Positions 5,459-9,305 of a stretch of DNA of 9,305 bases are shown here, piece after piece (position 1 is the stretch's first letter; the number at the start of each line of letters is the position of its first letter). Source of the DNA: Flammeovirgaceae bacterium. Lineage in GTDB: Bacteria; Bacteroidota; Bacteroidia; Cytophagales; Cyclobacteriaceae. The position numbers and the translations under genes were made by a program. A model generated the notes under the pieces. The model was given only the letters and a program-made list of their open reading frames with translations, made no database searches and had not been told where the DNA came from. The stretch covers positions 1-9,305 of the forward strand of contig CANGUI010000050.1 of the NCBI GenBank assembly GCA_947457025.1, read 5' to 3'.

Positions 5459-7426
5459 ATGCAAAAGGCTGACCAGGTTCTGTCTTATTCGGGGGCCCCC
5501 CGATGCCCACCGGCCACCGCACGTGCCATCGGGGCCGGGCTTTCCGCTTCTACGCCGCCCCCCCAGCCCCATTACTGCGCCCGGGCGGGGTATCCGCTTC
5601 AATCCCTGGCCCGGGTTGCCGTACTCAGCGTGGTGGCCGCTACTTCCCTTGCTCAGAGCATCACTCCCGTGCCCTTCGCGCAAACCCTCCTCACCGACCG
5701 GTTCTGGGCACCGCGCCTGGCCACCCACGCCACCACCACGCTACCCATCTGCATCGACCAGACCGAAGTAAAAACCGGACGCATCCGCAACTTCGAAAAA
5801 GCCGCTGCCGGCCTCGGCCAGCACGAAGGGATGTACTACGATGACTCCGATGTGTATAAAGTTCTCGAAGGCATGGCATATTCGCTCATCAACAATCCCA
5901 ATCCAGCCCTCGAAAAAAAATGCGATGAATGGATCGATAAAATTGTAGCCGCCCAACAGGAAGACGGCTATCTGAACACGTACTACACCCTGACCAATCC
6001 GGCAGGCCGGTGGGCAGACATGGAGAAACACGAAGACTACTGCGCGGGTCACCTCATCGAAGCGGCCATAGCCTATTATCAGGCTACCGGCAAACGCGTG
6101 CTGCTTGATGCCGCAATTCGCCTGGCCGATCACCTCACCCTGCAGGTTGGCCCCGGCAAGAAGAACTGGGTGCCCGGCCACCAGGAAATTGAACTGGCAC
6201 TCATCAAACTTTACCGCATCACGCATCAGGACAAATACCTTTCCCTGGCTTACTGGCTGCTGGAACAACGTGGCAACGGGTTTGGCAAAGGCATGATCTG
6301 GAGCAACCCAGCCTTTGGCGCAGCCTACTGCCAGGATGATGTACCCGCCCGCCACCTCGCCAACATCAGCGGCCACGCCGTGCGCGCCATGTATCAATAC
6401 AGCGCCATGGCCGACGTGCAGTCACTCCGAACCTATGCGGGCTATACCGAGCCGCTGCAGCGGGTGTGGCACGACGTGGTAGACCGCAACATGTACATCA
6501 CCGGCGGAATCGGATCCTCCCGGCAAAATGAAGGATTCACCGCGGATTACGATCTGCCCAATGCCACAGCATACTGCGAAACCTGTGCCTCCATCGGCAT
6601 GGTTTTCTGGAACCACCGGATGTTCCTCGGCAGCGGCGAGAGCAAATACATCGATGTACTCGAGCGCTCCCTGTACAACGGTAGCCTGGCAGGCGTCTCT
6701 CTGTCGGGCGACCGATTCTTTTACGTTAACCCGCTCGAGTCGGGCGGTACTCACCACCGGAAAGAATGGTTCGACACGGCTTGCTGCCCTAGCAATGTTT
6801 CCCGGTTGCTTCCCGCGTTAGGCGATTATCTCTATGCGCAGCGCGAAGATGAGGTGTGGGTAAATCTCTTCATCGGAAATGAAACAAAATTACAGGTGGG
6901 CAAAACGCAGGTGGTGGTGGTACAAAAAACCGATTACCCGTGGAACGGCACGGTTCGCCTCAACGTCCGGCCCGACCAGACACTACCGCTCACCCTGCAC
7001 CTCCGGATCCCCGGCTGGAACAAGCAACGCGAACTCCTCATCAACGGTCAGCCCACACCCGCACTGAAAAATGAGTATGGCTACATCACCCTAACACGCA
7101 CGTGGCAGGCGGGAGACCAGCTTGAACTTCTCCTGGATATGCCGGTAGAGGTGGTGTCCGCTGATCACCGTGTAAAGGCGAATGTGGGCAAACGCGCCAT
7201 TCAACGGGGGCCCCTGGTATACTGCCTGGAAGAAGCGGATAACCCGGGCGTGAATTTCAATACGATACGCCTGTCGCCCCGCAACAAATGGACCGTCCGC
7301 GAACAAGCCGATTTGCTGAATCAGGTAACCGTGCTCCAAACCGGCGGGCTCACCTTTGTTCCCTACTATGCGTGGGACAACCGGGCACCCGGTAACATGA
7401 AAGTATGGATTGACTGGAATGAGTAA
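5459..7426 (+). CDS. GH127 (DUF1680) glycosidase, beta-L-arabinofuranosidase-like, exported
   Basis: GH127 enzymes release beta-L-arabinofuranose (some members other plant-wall sugars) using a zinc-bound cysteine nucleophile. All key residues are present: general acid/base E358 (QNEGFTADYDLPN), zinc ligands E374 and C376 (CETCASIGMVFWNH), and the pair C442/C443 (ACCPSNVSR), with C442 the likely nucleophile. The acid/base-to-ligand spacing equals that of Bifidobacterium longum HypBA1 (E322/E338/C340). The (alpha/alpha)6 barrel spans about 75-460; beta-sandwich domains follow to the family-typical end YYAWDNRAPGNMKVWI. A hydrophobic signal core (53-65, VAVLSVVAATSLA) ends in an AxA-like site before Q66, but about 50 residues precede it, most encoded by the repeat element at 5490-5615. 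ATG 5459 is the only usable start. No SusC/SusD or other carbohydrate gene lies nearby. radC follows with an 8-nt overlap. The exact substrate is unproven. Confidence 0.9.
   Translation: MQKADQVLSYSGAPRCPPATARAIGAGLSASTPPPQPHYCARAGYPLQSLARVAVLSVVAATSLAQSITPVPFAQTLLTDRFWAPRLATHATTTLPICIDQTEVKTGRIRNFEKAAAGLGQHEGMYYDDSDVYKVLEGMAYSLINNPNPALEKKCDEWIDKIVAAQQEDGYLNTYYTLTNPAGRWADMEKHEDYCAGHLIEAAIAYYQATGKRVLLDAAIRLADHLTLQVGPGKKNWVPGHQEIELALIKLYRITHQDKYLSLAYWLLEQRGNGFGKGMIWSNPAFGAAYCQDDVPARHLANISGHAVRAMYQYSAMADVQSLRTYAGYTEPLQRVWHDVVDRNMYITGGIGSSRQNEGFTADYDLPNATAYCETCASIGMVFWNHRMFLGSGESKYIDVLERSLYNGSLAGVSLSGDRFFYVNPLESGGTHHRKEWFDTACCPSNVSRLLPALGDYLYAQREDEVWVNLFIGNETKLQVGKTQVVVVQKTDYPWNGTVRLNVRPDQTLPLTLHLRIPGWNKQRELLINGQPTPALKNEYGYITLTRTWQAGDQLELLLDMPVEVVSADHRVKANVGKRAIQRGPLVYCLEEADNPGVNFNTIRLSPRNKWTVREQADLLNQVTVLQTGGLTFVPYYAWDNRAPGNMKVWIDWNE
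5490..5615. repeat. GC-rich structured repeat-like element inside the GH127 leader
   Basis: This stretch is far richer in G and C than its flanks and highly structured. CCCCGATG (5498-5505) pairs with CATCGGGG (5527-5534). An imperfect direct repeat, GGGCTTTCCGCTTCTA (5537-5552) and GGGGTATCCGCTTCAA (5587-5602), matches at 13 of 16 and brackets a second hairpin: TACGCCGCCC (5551-5560) pairs with GGGCGGGGTA (5583-5592) with a single G-G mismatch. An alternative stem pairs CCCGGGC (5580-5586) with GCCCGGG (5609-5615). All three plus-strand frames are open across it. It resembles short interspersed GC-rich repeats that I recall from other Bacteroidota genomes, but I cannot confirm that here. The boundaries are approximate. 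Confidence 0.55.
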
Positions 7427-8141
7427 TACACCGACTGGTATGCATGTAAATGAATCCAAACCCCTTGGCATAAAGAGCTGGTCGCCCGAAGACCGGCCAC
7501 GCGAAAAACTGATGACAAAAGGAACAGCCGCGCTGTCGGAGGCGGAACTGATCGCCATTCTCATTGGCTCGGGCACCGCGGCGTTGAGTGCCGTGGAAGT
7601 GGCGAGGAGGCTATTACAATCCGTGAACCACAACCTCCACGAACTGGCGCGCCTGTCCGTAAAAGATCTCACAAAAGCCAAAGGCATTGGCGAAGCAAAG
7701 GCCATCACGATCATTGCAGCACTCGAACTGGGTCGCAGGCGAAAGGAACAGGATCCGGAAAGCAAACCCAAAATCGCCAGTTCAAAAGATGCTTTTCAGC
7801 AGTTGCAGGGCGACCTCATGGACCTGCCCAAGGAAGAATTTTGGGTGCTCCTCCTCAACCGCGCCAACCGGGTCATCAAAAAAAAGCGGGTAAGCGAGGG
7901 AGGTGTTAGCGGTACGGTAGCCGATCCGAAAATCATTTTTAAGCTCGCGCTGGAAGAGCTGGCCAGTGGATTGATTGTAGCCCATAATCATCCTTCGGGT
8001 AACCTCACCGCCAGCCAAAGCGATCTCGACCTGACCCGCAAATTGAAAGAAGCAGGGAAATTCCTGGAAATTCAACTGCTTGACCACCTCATCGTGAGCG
8101 GCACCCGCTACCTGAGTTTGGCGGATGAAGGAATGATGTAA
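7419..8141 (+). CDS. radC: RadC family protein (JAB/MPN domain)
   Basis: RadC (UPF0758) proteins combine an N-terminal helix-hairpin-helix region with a C-terminal JAMM metalloprotease-like domain. They are traditionally named DNA repair proteins, but their biochemical role is unsettled. From ATG 7419 the protein is 240 aa. It shows the opening family block IKSWSPEDRPREKL, the ALSEAELIAILIGSG motif, HhH-like KAKGIGEAKAITI, and the complete metal site H189-N-H191-PSG with S199 and D202 (H-x-H-x7-S-x2-D). Other starts are TTG 7410 and ATG 7440. ATG 7419 overlaps the GH127 stop by 8 nt, favouring coupled translation, while ATG 7440 also gives an acceptable N-terminus. The serine hydrolase starts 8 nt after the stop, so the three genes likely form one transcript. 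Confidence 0.94.
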   Translation: MSNTPTGMHVNESKPLGIKSWSPEDRPREKLMTKGTAALSEAELIAILIGSGTAALSAVEVARRLLQSVNHNLHELARLSVKDLTKAKGIGEAKAITIIAALELGRRRKEQDPESKPKIASSKDAFQQLQGDLMDLPKEEFWVLLLNRANRVIKKKRVSEGGVSGTVADPKIIFKLALEELASGLIVAHNHPSGNLTASQSDLDLTRKLKEAGKFLEIQLLDHLIVSGTRYLSLADEGMM

Positions 8142-8149
8142 CTTGCGCC

Positions 8150-9305
8150 GTGCGTTTGGGTTGGCCACTTAAGATATTCTTCGCCCTGCTGGTGGTCGTC
8201 ATCAGTACGTGGGTTTTCCTGAATACAGCACTTCGCGAACAACCCGTGACCGGGAGCCGTTCGCCCGTTGCAGCGCCGGCGGGCGGGCGGCCGGAAGTTT
8301 TTGTAACCACACCCGGCTCGGGTTGGGCAGAGACGTTGCTCCTGTACGAAAACTGGATCCGGCAGCAACTCAAAAATCGCAAGGCACCCGGAATAGCCAT
8401 CGCCATCGTGCAGGATACATCCGTACTTTATATGAAAGGTTTTGGATATCGCCACGTTGCCCGAGGCGACACCATCGACACCCATACCGTTTTTCGGCTG
8501 GGTTCCGTATCGAAAAGTATCACCGGTACGCTGGCGGCTCATCTGGTGCAGCAACAGGTAATTCACTGGGATGACCCCGTCATCAGATTTTTTCCAGGTT
8601 TCCGGCTGCAGTCTCCCGTGCAAACCTCGCAAACAACCATACGCCACGTGTTGTCTCACACCATGGGCCTGCCCTACCACGCATTCACCGATCGTGTAGA
8701 CGCCGGCGCTCCGATTGATACGCTCATCTATCACCTGCGGGATCTGCCCCTCGTAGCTAAGGCCGGGAAAGTGTACAGCTATCAGAATGTGGCATTCAAC
8801 ATTTTTGCCAAAGTAACGGAGTCAATTTTTCATCAATCCTATGAAGATGTTCTGAAGACCAGATTATTCGAGCCACTCGCCATGTGGGATGCCTCGGCAT
8901 CGCACAACGGCATCATTCACCATCCGAATCATGCCGTGCCTCACCGGTTGATTTTCCGCTCCTGGATTCCTACGCGCATCAGCACCACGTATTACAATGT
9001 GGAAGCAGCCGGAGGAATTAACGCGAGCATCAGCGACATGGCCCGCTGGCTGAAAACACTAACATCCGATACCCACAACTTCATCGATCCGGAACACCAG
9101 GCGGAGATGTTTGAGCCGTATGTGCGCGCTACGGCACGCAACCGGCATTTTGGGAAATGGAAAAGACCACAGCGCAGCTTTTATGGCATGGGCTGGCGAG
9201 TCCTCACCTTTCCCGGAGACACCTTGTATTATCATGGCGGTTACGTCAACGGATTCCGCAGCGAAGTGGCATATCACCCCGCCGAACGGATTGGCATAGC
9301 CGTAC
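8150..9305 (+). CDS. Serine hydrolase, class C beta-lactamase/DD-peptidase fold (partial, runs off the edge)
   Basis: A penicillin-binding-protein-like serine hydrolase of the beta-lactamase superfamily (Pfam Beta-lactamase type), 385 codons visible with no stop before the window ends. It starts at GTG 8150, which gives MRLGWPLK and one hydrophobic helix (about 7-28), a signal anchor or signal peptide without a lipobox Cys. A Pro/Gly-rich linker (about 35-60) leads to the catalytic domain. Motif 1 is SVSK (S119-K122, catalytic Ser119), motif 2 is YQN (Y211-N213), motif 3 is HGG (362-364) in place of the KTG of true beta-lactamases, a pattern typical of esterase or peptidase members. Also visible are VLSHTMGLPYH and AAGGINASISDMARWL. 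No ATG occurs before the hydrophobic segment, so an ATG-only search misses the gene. Substrate unknown: peptidoglycan peptide, ester or D-amino peptide. Confidence 0.88.
   Translation, partial: MRLGWPLKIFFALLVVVISTWVFLNTALREQPVTGSRSPVAAPAGGRPEVFVTTPGSGWAETLLLYENWIRQQLKNRKAPGIAIAIVQDTSVLYMKGFGYRHVARGDTIDTHTVFRLGSVSKSITGTLAAHLVQQQVIHWDDPVIRFFPGFRLQSPVQTSQTTIRHVLSHTMGLPYHAFTDRVDAGAPIDTLIYHLRDLPLVAKAGKVYSYQNVAFNIFAKVTESIFHQSYEDVLKTRLFEPLAMWDASASHNGIIHHPNHAVPHRLIFRSWIPTRISTTYYNVEAAGGINASISDMARWLKTLTSDTHNFIDPEHQAEMFEPYVRATARNRHFGKWKRPQRSFYGMGWRVLTFPGDTLYYHGGYVNGFRSEVAYHPAERIGIAV

Noticed and set aside
5741..6397. Minus-strand open frame of 218 codons inside the GH127 gene
   Set aside because: The sense strand holds the conserved catalytic barrel; the antisense frame has no family signature or start context.
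7091..7771. Minus-strand open frame of 226 codons across the GH127-radC junction
   Set aside because: It spans the 3' end of one well-supported gene and the 5' half of another on the opposite strand; no motif seen.
8108..8734. Minus-strand open frame of 208 codons
   Set aside because: It lies opposite the serine hydrolase, whose sense frame shows SxxK and YxN motifs; the antisense translation shows none.

Overview
The window looks like a chromosomal segment of a Bacteroidota bacterium, most likely from the Cytophagales or Chitinophagales side. The reasons are the protein flavours (MgtE, RadC, a GreA-HIT pair, a DUF1680/GH127 enzyme) and upstream sites of the Bacteroidota sigma type (TTG, a spacer of about 20 nt, then TAnnTTTG). 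No Shine-Dalgarno sequence is decisive at any start. The exact genus cannot be read from the sequence. There is no tRNA, rRNA, CRISPR array, transposase or phage gene, and no gene-free stretch longer than about 120 bases.

Layout. (1) 2-2120: rsmA (16S rRNA dimethyltransferase) overlaps the start of mgtE (Mg2+ channel/transporter). (2) 2238-3083: a two-helix membrane protein with a pentapeptide-repeat tail, with its own promoter-like site. (3) 3087-4054: a strong hairpin plus T-tract, then greA and a HIT-family gene only 3 nt apart. (4) 4072 to about 5043, minus strand: a secreted trinuclear-zinc S1/P1 nuclease or phospholipase C-like enzyme, convergent with the HIT gene and divergent from rpsT. 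(5) 5131-5435: rpsT (ribosomal protein S20) with its terminator. (6) 5459-7426: a GH127-type glycosidase whose signal peptide is preceded by a GC-rich, hairpin-forming repeat element read in frame. (7) 7419-9305: radC, then a membrane-anchored or secreted serine hydrolase of the class C beta-lactamase fold. The last gene starts with GTG and runs off the right edge.

How the genes relate. Most are housekeeping genes (ribosome maturation, Mg2+ uptake, transcript cleavage, S20, RadC) interleaved with envelope or exported enzymes. rsmA-mgtE, greA-HIT and GH127-radC-hydrolase are tightly spaced and probably co-transcribed. No coherent new multi-gene system (defence, secretion, biosynthesis) is visible. 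The unusual content is regulatory and structural. A structured element is embedded in the GH127 leader. A terminator-like hairpin lies between a possible greA promoter and greA, recalling the E. coli GraL arrangement. The zinc hydrolase has no ordinary start codon ahead of its signal peptide, and two divergent promoters interlock between it and rpsT.
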